A DNA stretch of 64,000 nucleotides. Origin: a bacterium. GTDB lineage: Bacteria; Zixibacteria; MSB-5A5; GN15; FEB-12. The translations under genes were made by a program, and so were the position numbers. The notes beneath the pieces are model-generated. The model searched no databases. It had not been told where the DNA came from and was given only the letters and a program-made list of their open reading frames with translations. How positions within the stretch are numbered: position 1 is the first letter of the stretch; every line of letters begins with the position of its first letter. Location of the stretch: assembly GCA_016708025.1 (NCBI GenBank), contig JADJGQ010000002.1, positions 496,001 to 560,000 on the forward strand, read 5' to 3'. Positions 42,424-51,224 of this stretch are shown here, piece by piece.

Positions 42424-43402
42424 AACCTCATGCGATGAGACCTCGGCTGCCGTCATAGAAGATGGCCGCACGATCCTCTCCAACATCATTTCGTCTCAGG
42501 CAGTCCATTCCCGTTTTGGCGGTGTGGTCCCCGAGGTCGCCAGTCGCGAACACATCAAGACGATTGTCCCGATCTACGAAGAAGCACTCTCGGTCGCCGG
42601 TGTCACCCTTGACCAGATCGATCTGATCGCCGCAACGATGGGCCCCGGGCTGGTCGGACCACTTCTTGTGGGGCTGACTTTTGCCAAAGGGATCTCCTTT
42701 GCCTCGGGGAAAAAGTTCATCGGCGTCAACCATATGGAAGGACATCTGGCGGCCAATCTGCTGGAACACCCTGACCTTGATTCGCACCACCTTACCCTCG
42801 TGGTGTCGGGCGGGCACTCGATGTTGGTAGAAGTAAACGGCTTCGGCGATTACAAATTGCTCGGCAAAACCAGGGATGATGCGGCCGGTGAGGCGTTCGA
42901 CAAAGTCGCCAAGGTGATGGGACTTGGCTATCCCGGTGGCGCACTCGTCGACAAACTCGCGCAACAGGGGAATCGCGAATACCATCGTTTTCCTCGCGCT
43001 GTCCTGCCGGAGCCTTACCAGTTCTCGTTCTCTGGCTTAAAGACCGCGGTGGCACTCTATATTGAAAAGTTGTCGGATGACGAGTTTATCGCCCACAAGG
43101 CGGATATTGCTGCCTCGTTCCAGGAAGCGGTGGTCCAGGTTCTGGTTGAAAAGACCGTTCGCGCCGCCGAAGCGAACCAGTTGCGCGATGTTACCATTTC
43201 CGGCGGAGTCGCGGCCAACAGCCGACTCCGGACCGCTCTGGCCGAATCGCTGACTAAGGTAGGGAAGAGGCTCTTTTTCCCTCGCCTATCGCTTTGTACC
43301 GATAACGCCGCTATGATCGCCGCGGCCGGTTACTATCGCTTCCAGAAGTTCGGCGCCGGTGAACTGGCGGTTGATGCCGTCCCATATCTATCGCTGGAAT
43401 AG
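42404..43402 (+). CDS. tsaD: tRNA threonylcarbamoyladenosine transferase TsaD
   Basis: TsaD transfers threonylcarbamoyl to A37 of ANN-decoding tRNAs. Signatures: LGIETSCDETSAAV, SRFGGVVPEVASREH, metal-binding NHMEGHLAAN and the ATP-binding SGGVAANSRLR. 332 residues, normal. It begins inside the end of the YbbR gene. Partners tsaB, tsaC and tsaE are not in the window. Confidence 0.97.
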   Translation: MLVLGIETSCDETSAAVIEDGRTILSNIISSQAVHSRFGGVVPEVASREHIKTIVPIYEEALSVAGVTLDQIDLIAATMGPGLVGPLLVGLTFAKGISFASGKKFIGVNHMEGHLAANLLEHPDLDSHHLTLVVSGGHSMLVEVNGFGDYKLLGKTRDDAAGEAFDKVAKVMGLGYPGGALVDKLAQQGNREYHRFPRAVLPEPYQFSFSGLKTAVALYIEKLSDDEFIAHKADIAASFQEAVVQVLVEKTVRAAEANQLRDVTISGGVAANSRLRTALAESLTKVGKRLFFPRLSLCTDNAAMIAAAGYYRFQKFGAGELAVDAVPYLSLE

Positions 43403-43481
43403 TGTTCGTTTCTCTCCTTGCCGAAGTTGAATGATTCTGTTATCCTGTCCGCCTGGGCAACTGAATCCGTAGCACATATTT

Positions 43482-45980
43482 ATGCTTAAAAGAGACTTAG
43501 AACAGCGCTTCTTTCCCTTTGTTATCAAGCCGGGCCGATATGCCGGCGGCGAGATCGGCCAGATCGTCAAAGATCCCGCCGGTCGGGTCAACTACCTGCA
43601 TTGTTATCCGGACAAGTATGAGATAGGCCACTCCTACCAGGGACTACAGACCCTTTATCATATCATCAATAAGGATGATCGCTTCCTCTGCGAACGAGCG
43701 TTTGCCGTCGATCGCGATGCCGAAGCACTACTACGCAAAGAGCAACTCCCGCTATTCTCTCTGGAAAGCTGGCGCTCCGCCAAAGATTTCGACGCGGTCG
43801 GCTTTACGCTTGTCGATGAAACGGTATATACCAATGTCCTGGCGATGATCGACCTCGCGCAATTGGCGTTGCACGCGGCAGATCGACTCGACTCCGATCC
43901 GCTCGTGATCGCCGGAGGACCGGCAGTCTATAATCCCGAACCGCTCGCTGATTTCATCGATCTCTTTTTTGTCGGCGATGCTGAAGATGGTCTCCCCGAA
44001 ATGCTCGCCATCCTGGGCGAACTGAAGCATGCTTCCCGCCGGGAAAAACTCGAGGCGCTGGCCCGTCGCGTTGAATCGGTCTATATCCCGCGATTCTACA
44101 ATGAACAGCGCAAATCGATAGTTGACTTTGCGCCAGCCATGATCAAAGCGCGCATCACGCGCGAATTGAAACCTGAATTTTACCCGGACAAGCCGATCGT
44201 CCCACTTATCGAGACTGTCCACAATTTTCTCGGCGTGGAGATCATGCGCGGTTGCCCGCAGGGATGTCGCTTCTGTTTGGCCGGGACGATCTACCGACCG
44301 GTCCGCATCCGCCCCCAAAATGATATCATGCGACAGGTCGAGGCTCAGCTCAACAATACCGGCTATGACGAAGTGAGCTTGACTGCCCTGTCGACCACCG
44401 ACTATCCGGAGATCGATCAACTGGCATCGACCCTTTCGCGACGCCTGGAACCTCAGCGGACTTCTATCGGCTTGCCGTCATTGCGTCCGGGCTCGGTGAG
44501 TGCCAGCCTGCTGGAATCAGTGCGACGAGTGCGTAAATCCGGATTGACGGTTGCCGCCGAGGCTGGCTCCGAACGACTCCGCCTCTTCATTCGCAAAGAT
44601 TTTCCCGATGCCGCCATCTTTGACACCGTTCGCCTCGCGTTCGAAAAAGGGTGGCAGACCATCAAGCTCTATTTCATGCTTGGCCTGCCGACCGAAACCG
44701 AGGAGGATCTGCGCGGGATCGCCAATATCATTCACTCAATTCACCAGATCAGCCAGGAATATCCGAATAAGAAGACGATCAATGTTACGCTTTCGCCGTT
44801 CATTCCCAAGGCGCATACGCCGTTCCAATGGGATGAGTCGTTCGGCGAGGAAGCGATCGGACATAAGATCGGTTTCGTGAAACGTCACACCCGGATCAAC
44901 CAGGTGTCGTTCAAAGTGAATAATCCGCAACTGGCGATCCTGTCGACCATTCTCGGTCGTGGTGGGCGCGCTATCGGCAAAGTGATCGAGACTGCCTATC
45001 GCAAAGGATGTCGCTTCGAAGGCTGGAGCGAGGACTTCCACTTCAACCTCTGGCTCTCCGCGATGGAAGAACATGGCGTCGATGTGGCGGCATCACTGCG
45101 GCCGATCCCATTCTCCGCTGACTTGCCCTGGTCGCATATCGAAAAAGGGAGATCGCTGGAGAGCCTGGTCGCCGAACGCCAGCGCACTTCCACAACCCTG
45201 CGCGATTACACCCCTTTGCCTCGCGAGACGGTCGAGGAGAGTGGCGACACCACCGCCTATGGGCGCGGTAAAAAGAAAGTGGTATCACGCAATGCGGCAG
45301 CGCCGACCAAAAATCGTGCCCGCCTCCGCTGGGGGAAAACTACTCGCTATCGCTTCATGTCGCATCTCGATAATTTGCGGATGATCGAGCGAGCGCTTCG
45401 CCGCGCCCGAGTGCCGGTCTCCTATAGCCAGGGATTTAATCCGACCCCGAAACTATCATTCGGCCCGCCCCTGCCACTTGGATTCACGTCCGAGGCGGAG
45501 TATGTCGATATTACCTTAGATGTCACGTTGATGGCGTACATGATCGACTCGCTCAGGAAAGCGCTCCCCGATGGCTTTATGGTTGGCGATGCCAAAGTGG
45601 TGCTCGGAAAGTCCGCCTCCCTGTCATCGGCCCTCAATCGTGTTCGCTATGAACTTTCGCTGGATTGTTGGCAAGCCGATGCGCCGATCCAGGAGATGAT
45701 AGATACCATACTGGCGGCAGAGAGTTTGGTGATTGAACGCCCGAGCAAAGATTACACCAGGCCAATCGATATCCGCCCCGCGATCTATGAATTGTCGGTG
45801 AGCCAGCAGAAAGTTTCCATGGTGCTTGGCCTGGGCGAAGCAGGTTATGCCCGACCCACTGAGGTCGCGCAATTTCTCTCAACCGGGCTGATCTTTCCGA
45901 ACAACGGCCTGCCCTTCCATCGAAAAGAGATGTTTCGACTGGAGTCAGATGGCCGCAGAATAGATGCAATGGATCTTTAA
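43482..45980 (+). CDS. B12-binding-like radical SAM protein fused to a DUF2344 domain
   Basis: An 832-residue protein matching the TIGR03960 radical SAM family (about 1-600) followed by the TIGR03936/DUF2344 domain (about 610-832). The cluster motif is C-P-Q-G-C-R-F-C in MRGCPQGCRFCLAG; upstream VIAGGPAVYNPEPLADFIDLFFVGDAED gives the cobalamin-binding-like half (key residues GGP, DAED). The C-terminal part starts RLRWGKTTRYRFMSHLD with SYSQGFNP. The two domains are often separate adjacent genes and are here one protein. The substrate is unknown; frequent linkage with rRNA/tRNA-processing genes (rng, rplU, rsmB) suggests RNA or ribosome modification. Confidence 0.85.
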   Translation: MLKRDLEQRFFPFVIKPGRYAGGEIGQIVKDPAGRVNYLHCYPDKYEIGHSYQGLQTLYHIINKDDRFLCERAFAVDRDAEALLRKEQLPLFSLESWRSAKDFDAVGFTLVDETVYTNVLAMIDLAQLALHAADRLDSDPLVIAGGPAVYNPEPLADFIDLFFVGDAEDGLPEMLAILGELKHASRREKLEALARRVESVYIPRFYNEQRKSIVDFAPAMIKARITRELKPEFYPDKPIVPLIETVHNFLGVEIMRGCPQGCRFCLAGTIYRPVRIRPQNDIMRQVEAQLNNTGYDEVSLTALSTTDYPEIDQLASTLSRRLEPQRTSIGLPSLRPGSVSASLLESVRRVRKSGLTVAAEAGSERLRLFIRKDFPDAAIFDTVRLAFEKGWQTIKLYFMLGLPTETEEDLRGIANIIHSIHQISQEYPNKKTINVTLSPFIPKAHTPFQWDESFGEEAIGHKIGFVKRHTRINQVSFKVNNPQLAILSTILGRGGRAIGKVIETAYRKGCRFEGWSEDFHFNLWLSAMEEHGVDVAASLRPIPFSADLPWSHIEKGRSLESLVAERQRTSTTLRDYTPLPRETVEESGDTTAYGRGKKKVVSRNAAAPTKNRARLRWGKTTRYRFMSHLDNLRMIERALRRARVPVSYSQGFNPTPKLSFGPPLPLGFTSEAEYVDITLDVTLMAYMIDSLRKALPDGFMVGDAKVVLGKSASLSSALNRVRYELSLDCWQADAPIQEMIDTILAAESLVIERPSKDYTRPIDIRPAIYELSVSQQKVSMVLGLGEAGYARPTEVAQFLSTGLIFPNNGLPFHRKEMFRLESDGRRIDAMDL

Positions 45981-45981
45981 G

Positions 45982-47349
45982 ATGACCGAAAGCAGATCAA
46001 AAACAAGCGACAAACAATTCGACCGCGTCCGTGCCGCCTCGCTTGAGGCGCTTATCCTGATCGAACAGGGGACACAGACCGAAACCGCCATCCAGCAGGT
46101 GACCGAAGGAAAACGGTTCCGTCCGATCGACACCCGCTTCCTGCTGCAATTGGTGAACGGGACGACCAAGATGCGCCGGCGTCTCGACTACGAGATCCGT
46201 TTCTATCTGGCGCGTCCGGCGGTCTCGCTTTCGATCAAGCTGATGAATATCCTTCGGCTCGGTTTCTACCAACTGATCTTTACCGACAAAGTCCCGGCCG
46301 CGGCGGCCGTCTCGGAGTCGGTGAATCTCGCCCGGCACTTCACCGATGATGCGCAGGCGAAACTGGTCAATGCCGTCATGCGCGCGCGCTTGCGCGAGCC
46401 GGAAAAAGTCAAGTTCGCATCGATCGAAGAAAACCCGGTCAAACATCTCGCCGAGTTTTATTCCTACCCCGATTATTTCGTCGAATACTGCGTTAATGAA
46501 TTCGGCGTGGAGAAATCTCTACAACTGCTGATTGCGTACAACCAGCCGCCGCATGTCACCTATCGGGTCAATTTCCTGAAAGCGAAACCGGATGAGGTCG
46601 CTCACCTGTTGCAGGAAAACCATGTCGACTTCCGCTACGGCAAATTTCTGCCGGAATTCATTCATATCGATGGTCCCGGTCTTCCGCTTGAGGAACCGCT
46701 GATCGCCACCGGCAAAGTGCTGGTGCAGGATGAGTCGGCGGGAGTGGCCGTGCGTTTGCTCAATCCGCGTCAGGGAGAGAATATCGTCGACCTGACTGCC
46801 GCTCCCGGCGGCAAAGCGACCTACGCGGCTATCCGTATGCGTAACAAGGGACGGATCACCGCGCTCGACAAGTCGCATCAGCGGCTCCAGATCGTGGTCG
46901 AAAACGCACAGCGCCTTGGTATCAAGATCATTGCCCCGGTCGTTTCCGATCTCGCTGATTTCAAAGGCGGACCGTTCGACCGAGTCATCATTGACCCGCC
47001 CTGTTCCGGATGGGGGACTGCCGGCAAACACTCTGACCTTCGCTGGGCCAAGTCTGCCGCCGACGTCGAAAACCTGTCCAAGATCCAGGCCAAGATGATC
47101 GACCGTGCCGCCCGTCTGGTCAAGCCGGGGGGGATACTGGTTTATTCCACTTGCACCATCATCCGCAAAGAGAACGACCAGATCGTCGAGGAATTCCTGC
47201 TCCGCAACAAGAAGTTCGAGCTTGAATCGGCGGCCCAGTATTTTCCGCCGGAGCTGGTGAACGAACGCGGCTTTGTCAAAACCTACCCGGCGATCGAGGG
47301 GCTCGATGGCGCCTTTTGCGCCCGCTTCAAGTGCCGCCTCGAAGGATGA
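45982..47349 (+). CDS. rsmB: 16S rRNA (cytosine967-C5)-methyltransferase RsmB
   Basis: A 455-residue enzyme with an N-terminal NusB-like RNA-binding domain (about 10-135) and a C-terminal RsmB/NOP2 methylase: SAM loop DLTAAPGGKA, motif IV DPPCSGWG and the catalytic cysteine in YSTCTI. I start it at the ATG at 45982, one base after the radical SAM stop; an upstream ATG at 45964 would overlap it. The order rsmB then a PASTA protein recalls the fmt-rsmB-stp-prkC order in other bacteria. Confidence 0.93.
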   Translation: MTESRSKTSDKQFDRVRAASLEALILIEQGTQTETAIQQVTEGKRFRPIDTRFLLQLVNGTTKMRRRLDYEIRFYLARPAVSLSIKLMNILRLGFYQLIFTDKVPAAAAVSESVNLARHFTDDAQAKLVNAVMRARLREPEKVKFASIEENPVKHLAEFYSYPDYFVEYCVNEFGVEKSLQLLIAYNQPPHVTYRVNFLKAKPDEVAHLLQENHVDFRYGKFLPEFIHIDGPGLPLEEPLIATGKVLVQDESAGVAVRLLNPRQGENIVDLTAAPGGKATYAAIRMRNKGRITALDKSHQRLQIVVENAQRLGIKIIAPVVSDLADFKGGPFDRVIIDPPCSGWGTAGKHSDLRWAKSAADVENLSKIQAKMIDRAARLVKPGGILVYSTCTIIRKENDQIVEEFLLRNKKFELESAAQYFPPELVNERGFVKTYPAIEGLDGAFCARFKCRLEG

Positions 47350-47441
47350 CCAGCTTTTTTCTTGCGTTGCCGCCTCAAATGCAAGATGCTGACTCCTGAA
47401 CCTGACCGGGTTGTATAAAGGAACGGACAGAGACAAACCAG

Positions 47442-48233
47442 ATGGGCCAGATCACACTCGGCGATCCCAACACCAAGATCTTCCTCGGGAAATATCTTCC
47501 CGCCGGTACGCTTCGGCGACGCCTCGCCTTTTACCTCGGCATACCGTTCCTCGCGTTGCTCCTGCTTGCAGGGATATTCGATTGGATGGTCATGCCGGTC
47601 ATCACCCGCCAAGGGGCAGATTTCCCACTCCCCAGTTATGTCGACATGAAGGTGATCGAAGCTGAAATGCAGCTTGAGGACCTTGACCTCAGCTACTCGA
47701 TCGCCGGTGAAGAGTATGCCCCCGGTAAAGAAAAAGGGACGATCATCAATCAGTTCCCGATCGCGGGGACCCGCGTGAAGCCGGGTCGACAGATCAAGTT
47801 TGTCATCTCGATGGGGCAGAAGTATGTCGACATCCCGCAGGTGGGCGGAAAATCTGTCCGGCAGGCGACGCTCGATCTCGAAGCATCCGGGCTCCTTCTT
47901 GGCGAAGTCTCCTGGGCTTTCTCTGACACCATTCCGGAACGCGTCGTCGTTTTCTCGTATCCTGCCGCCGGGACCGAGGTACCCGTAGGGACCAAGATCA
48001 ACCTGATGGTCAACCGCGGACGAGCCTCAGAATATACCTATGTTCCCAAGATGGTCGGTATGCCGTTGGATGATGCTGTCAAGTTGCTGGAACAGAAGGG
48101 GCTCAAAGTCGGGATCGTCACCTACCGCACCAACGATAATTTCCTTCCGGATACGATACTGGAGCAGTCTGAGCCAGAAGGGACCGAACTGACTGTCGGC
48201 GCCAAAGTCGATCTGGTCGTCACCAAAACCTGA
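47442..48233 (+). CDS. Membrane-anchored three-PASTA protein without kinase domain
   Basis: A 263-residue protein with a cytoplasmic start of about 30 residues, one membrane helix (YLGIPFLALLLLAGIFDWMV) and three extracytoplasmic PASTA domains (about 65-128, 129-195, 198-263; each ends with a GxxVxLxVSxG-like strand, e.g. RQIKFVISMGQ, TKINLMVNRG, AKVDLVVTK). PASTA domains bind muropeptides or beta-lactams in PrkC kinases and PBPs. No kinase is attached, though it sits after rsmB where PASTA kinases often occur. A cell-wall sensor or structural role is inference. Confidence 0.85.
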   Translation: MGQITLGDPNTKIFLGKYLPAGTLRRRLAFYLGIPFLALLLLAGIFDWMVMPVITRQGADFPLPSYVDMKVIEAEMQLEDLDLSYSIAGEEYAPGKEKGTIINQFPIAGTRVKPGRQIKFVISMGQKYVDIPQVGGKSVRQATLDLEASGLLLGEVSWAFSDTIPERVVVFSYPAAGTEVPVGTKINLMVNRGRASEYTYVPKMVGMPLDDAVKLLEQKGLKVGIVTYRTNDNFLPDTILEQSEPEGTELTVGAKVDLVVTKT

Positions 48234-48266
48234 CCGCGTAATCCCTCGCTTCAATACTCTGCCCGC

Positions 48267-48293
48267 TCAATAGAATCGTTCGCTTGCCGATAA
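48267..48293 (+). promoter_or_regulatory. Sigma28-like promoter of the bacteriohemerythrin gene
   Basis: TCAA (48267-48270), a 15-base spacer and an exact GCCGATAA (48286-48293). The gene starts about 40 bases downstream. The -10 is perfect and the -35 has one mismatch to TAAA. Confidence 0.5.
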
Positions 48294-48331
48294 CTCTACC
48301 AATAGTGTCCATAAACTTTTTCGGGGGCGTC

Positions 48332-48781
48332 ATGGCGAAAATTCAGTGGCAGACCATGTTCGAGACGAAAGTCCCGTCAATCGACATGCAGCATAAACGC
48401 CTGGTGGCGATGATCAATCAACTCGAGGATGCCGTTGATTCCGGCAAGGGCGTCGTCAACGAAGAGATCGGCTCCGTCCTGGTCAAGCTGGTTGAATACA
48501 CCCAGTATCATTTCTCTGAAGAAGAGAATATTCAGCGTGAGATCGGCTTCTCCGAAGCCGTCCGCCATGCTGAGTATCATCGCATGTTTGTCGAAGAGAT
48601 CAAAGATACGTTGATGCGGCTCAAGGATGGCGGCACGGTCAATGTGTACGAACTGATGAATTTCCTTCGCGACTGGCTGCTCAATCATATCCTGACCGAG
48701 GACCGCAAGATCGGCATCGAGTACGCGCAGCGCAACGCGCGCCACACTAGTCCGCTTATTGCCACTACCGCCAAAAGCTGA
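48332..48781 (+). CDS. Bacteriohemerythrin
   Basis: A 149-residue O2-binding di-iron protein. All seven ligands are present: His21 (MQHK), His60 and Glu64 (YHFSEEE), His79 and His83 (RHAEYH), His119 and Asp124 (NHILTED). Bacterial single-domain hemerythrins deliver or sense oxygen and are often tied to motility and chemotaxis. The start is the ATG at 48332, with GGGGG just upstream; an earlier ATG lacks a binding site. A sigma28-like promoter lies in front and a strong terminator behind. Confidence 0.95.
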   Translation: MAKIQWQTMFETKVPSIDMQHKRLVAMINQLEDAVDSGKGVVNEEIGSVLVKLVEYTQYHFSEEENIQREIGFSEAVRHAEYHRMFVEEIKDTLMRLKDGGTVNVYELMNFLRDWLLNHILTEDRKIGIEYAQRNARHTSPLIATTAKS

Positions 48782-48793
48782 CACAGACTTTAT

Positions 48794-48827
48794 GAAGAAA
48801 AACCGGCCCTGTGGCCGGTTTTCTTCT
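48794..48827. terminator. Bidirectional terminator
   Basis: AACCGGCC-ctgt-GGCCGGTT (48801-48820) with flanking GAAGAAA/TTTTCTTC extending the stem. It ends the hemerythrin gene and can also serve the convergent LVIVD-repeat gene. Confidence 0.8.
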
Positions 48828-48844
48828 GAGATCCACATTGCATC

Positions 48845-51004
48845 TCATTGACAGTTCGGAAGCGACGGGATTGCTCCGGTCACATAAGCTATCGACATAC
48901 TCAAGTCGGTCAGATCGACATTTCCGCTGCCATCGATATCAACCGCCGGGCCGCAAATGGAAGTCGTCTGCCCACGGTAAAGCACGTACAGGATAGTCAG
49001 ACTGAGATCGGACAGGTCAATATGACCATCCATATTGAGATCACCGGTCATCCCGTTACAGCATTTGGTATATTCCAGCGTAGTCAACCCGCTTTCCTGT
49101 GCCATATAGATGCGATTCTGGTCAAGCACGCCGGCTCCACCCGACGAGCTTGAACTATAACCAATGATCGACGTTGGTTTCACTCGATTGCGTATGTCGT
49201 AGAGGCCCAATCCTCCACTGGAAAACAGCCAAAGGTAATTGCCGTCGAGGATCATTGATCCTTCCCCAGTGCCTGACTCAGCCAGGGTTGCCTCAGGCGC
49301 GCCATTTGCTTTTGGCCATGGATAGGGAAGACCGCCGACCTCGATGATGTTATCAGGGTTTATCATGTCATAAACGCGCATTCCATCATAGATCACGTAC
49401 GCATATCTTCCATCGGTCACCATCTTCTCAAAGAGGAGGGAGTAGCCGGGGAAGAGCCCGCGCTGGACTGGGTGGGTTGGGTCTGTGATGTCGACATAAT
49501 GGGTTCCGGTTGCCTGATTCTGCAAAATCGCGCAATTGCCGTACACTGCCAGTTTGGACGCCTGCCCGAGAGACAGCAATCCGATCTGGACCGGTGAAAA
49601 GGGATCGGCCAGCGAGTAGATGCGCAATCCCTGGTAGCGATCGACCACAAACAACTTCCCGTCACTCACTTTGACGCATTCCACATAACCGGTGACAGAA
49701 ACGGAGTCTGTCACGGCCGGATGCGCCGGATCAGTCACATCAATGATCATAAAGCGGGCATCAGTTCTTCGTCCGAGGTAGACGACATTCCCTTCTCGGG
49801 CTATTGATGTCACCCGGGGAATGGGGAGTGTGGCGATCAGTTCCGGTCGATCTGGATCTGCCAGACTCAGCACCCGAAGCCCAACGCGCCAAGATGCGAC
49901 ATACAAATACTGCCCGTCGCTCACCACCTCTTTCAAAAAATCATTGCAGACATACTGCCCGGTCAAGGTCAGATCATCTCCGTTCGGGGTCAATAGCTCC
50001 AGGCCGATATCAGAACGGGCGAGAAACACCATTCCATTCGCCACGGTGATACCATTCCAGGCTCCCACATTCGGGTTGCCGGTGGGCGGCTGGCGGCGTG
50101 AAACCAGAGTCGGTGGGCCACTCGGCGTGAACTGCACTACTTCGAGCTCTCCCGCTCCCTTCAGGCAGTAGGCCCGCGAACCATCCAATGCGAACTTCAT
50201 GACATAGTTGCTGGTCAAATACTCACCCAGCGAGACCGGAGCGGATGGGTCAGTGGCATCGAATACCTCAAACAACCCATTCGTCTGACGGGTCAGCCCG
50301 ACATACTGCCCACTTACCGCGACATGTGTCCCCGGAGTGGTCATCGGGACCTCTCCCACAGTCACCGGCACGGTTGGCATGCTGATATCGACTATGATCA
50401 TCGATGCGTTGAATTGCGTTGCCAGATAGAGATAGCCGTTTGCGACAGCAGCATCGTTCACCGTTTCGTTTCCCAAGTCGGTGACCGCCTGCCACGAGCC
50501 GAGCAAATCAGCGTTTGCGGGATCGGTGAAATCGTAGATATCCACCACTCCGCCGGGCTTCACGGCATAGAGGTACTCGCCGGAGAGCGCCAAAGCAAAG
50601 TAGTCTGAATACAGGCGAAATTCTTTCACGAAGACCGGGGCAGTTGGAACGGAGACATCAAACAGCAGATTGTCCACCAGCAAAAAGCCGTTATGTACGA
50701 TCACATCCCCATGCATATAAGGAGCCTGAGGGAATTTGATGTCGGGGGCCGTACACTCTCCCAGTTTGACTGGCGCCGCCGTATTGGTAATGTCTACGAT
50801 CTGTACTCCCCAGGGAAGGACACAATAGGCGAGATTCCCCTCAACCCGCACCTCGTTGATCATACTCAACAGGTCGCGGTCTTTCATCTCGATATTTACA
50901 TTCTGAAGCCAGGCCCAGCTTTGGCCATGGGTATCAGTCGGCAGGTAGATACTGGCTGTCAGCACTAAAGCGACTGCGATCAGCAACGCGCGTGAGGTAC
51001 GCAT
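48845..51004 (-). CDS. Secreted LVIVD-repeat beta-propeller with dockerin-like C-terminus
   Basis: A 719-residue exported protein. Signal peptide about 1-28, then about 14 repeats of the LVIVD type (for example GVQIVDITNTAAPVKLGE, VDIYDFTDPANADLLGS, LRIYSLADPFSPVQIGL), which build a propeller. The last 70 residues are a dockerin-like pair with a canonical calcium loop: GDLNMDGHIDLSDLS and AVDIDGSGNVDLTDLS. The start at 51004 is set by GGAGGG 8 bases upstream; a longer frame extends 45 codons without one. The role is probably surface binding or display; there is no enzymatic motif. Confidence 0.85.
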   Translation of the reverse strand: MRTSRALLIAVALVLTASIYLPTDTHGQSWAWLQNVNIEMKDRDLLSMINEVRVEGNLAYCVLPWGVQIVDITNTAAPVKLGECTAPDIKFPQAPYMHGDVIVHNGFLLVDNLLFDVSVPTAPVFVKEFRLYSDYFALALSGEYLYAVKPGGVVDIYDFTDPANADLLGSWQAVTDLGNETVNDAAVANGYLYLATQFNASMIIVDISMPTVPVTVGEVPMTTPGTHVAVSGQYVGLTRQTNGLFEVFDATDPSAPVSLGEYLTSNYVMKFALDGSRAYCLKGAGELEVVQFTPSGPPTLVSRRQPPTGNPNVGAWNGITVANGMVFLARSDIGLELLTPNGDDLTLTGQYVCNDFLKEVVSDGQYLYVASWRVGLRVLSLADPDRPELIATLPIPRVTSIAREGNVVYLGRRTDARFMIIDVTDPAHPAVTDSVSVTGYVECVKVSDGKLFVVDRYQGLRIYSLADPFSPVQIGLLSLGQASKLAVYGNCAILQNQATGTHYVDITDPTHPVQRGLFPGYSLLFEKMVTDGRYAYVIYDGMRVYDMINPDNIIEVGGLPYPWPKANGAPEATLAESGTGEGSMILDGNYLWLFSSGGLGLYDIRNRVKPTSIIGYSSSSSGGAGVLDQNRIYMAQESGLTTLEYTKCCNGMTGDLNMDGHIDLSDLSLTILYVLYRGQTTSICGPAVDIDGSGNVDLTDLSMSIAYVTGAIPSLPNCQ

Positions 51005-51163
51005 ACCATACCCTCCAGTGGCGAGTTCGATTGTGATGGACGTGATGTTGAATTTCCCGACGTAAAAATATACTCTGTTGTCCTTGTTAATGCAAGGGAG
51101 AAGTTGGGCTCGCGTAACCCGCGGTGATCGCCAGAACATTAGAATTGAAGAACCCCCAACAGA

Positions 51164-51190
51164 AAACCCCGGCCGAAAAGACCGGGGTTT
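51164..51190 (-). terminator. Terminator of recA
   Basis: AAACCCCGG (51164-51172) pairs with CCGGGGTTT (51182-51190); on the minus strand the stem is followed by TTTTCTGTT. It lies about 35 bases after the recA stop. Confidence 0.7.
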
Positions 51191-51224
51191 CTTTCAAGTA
51201 CCAGACGTCTATCAATTAAAGGCG

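Noticed and set aside
49690..49713. GTGACAGA/TCTGTCAC inverted repeat as a third copy of the recA palindrome
   Set aside because: It lies inside the LVIVD-repeat coding region and its 7-base spacing differs from the 3-base gap of the other two.
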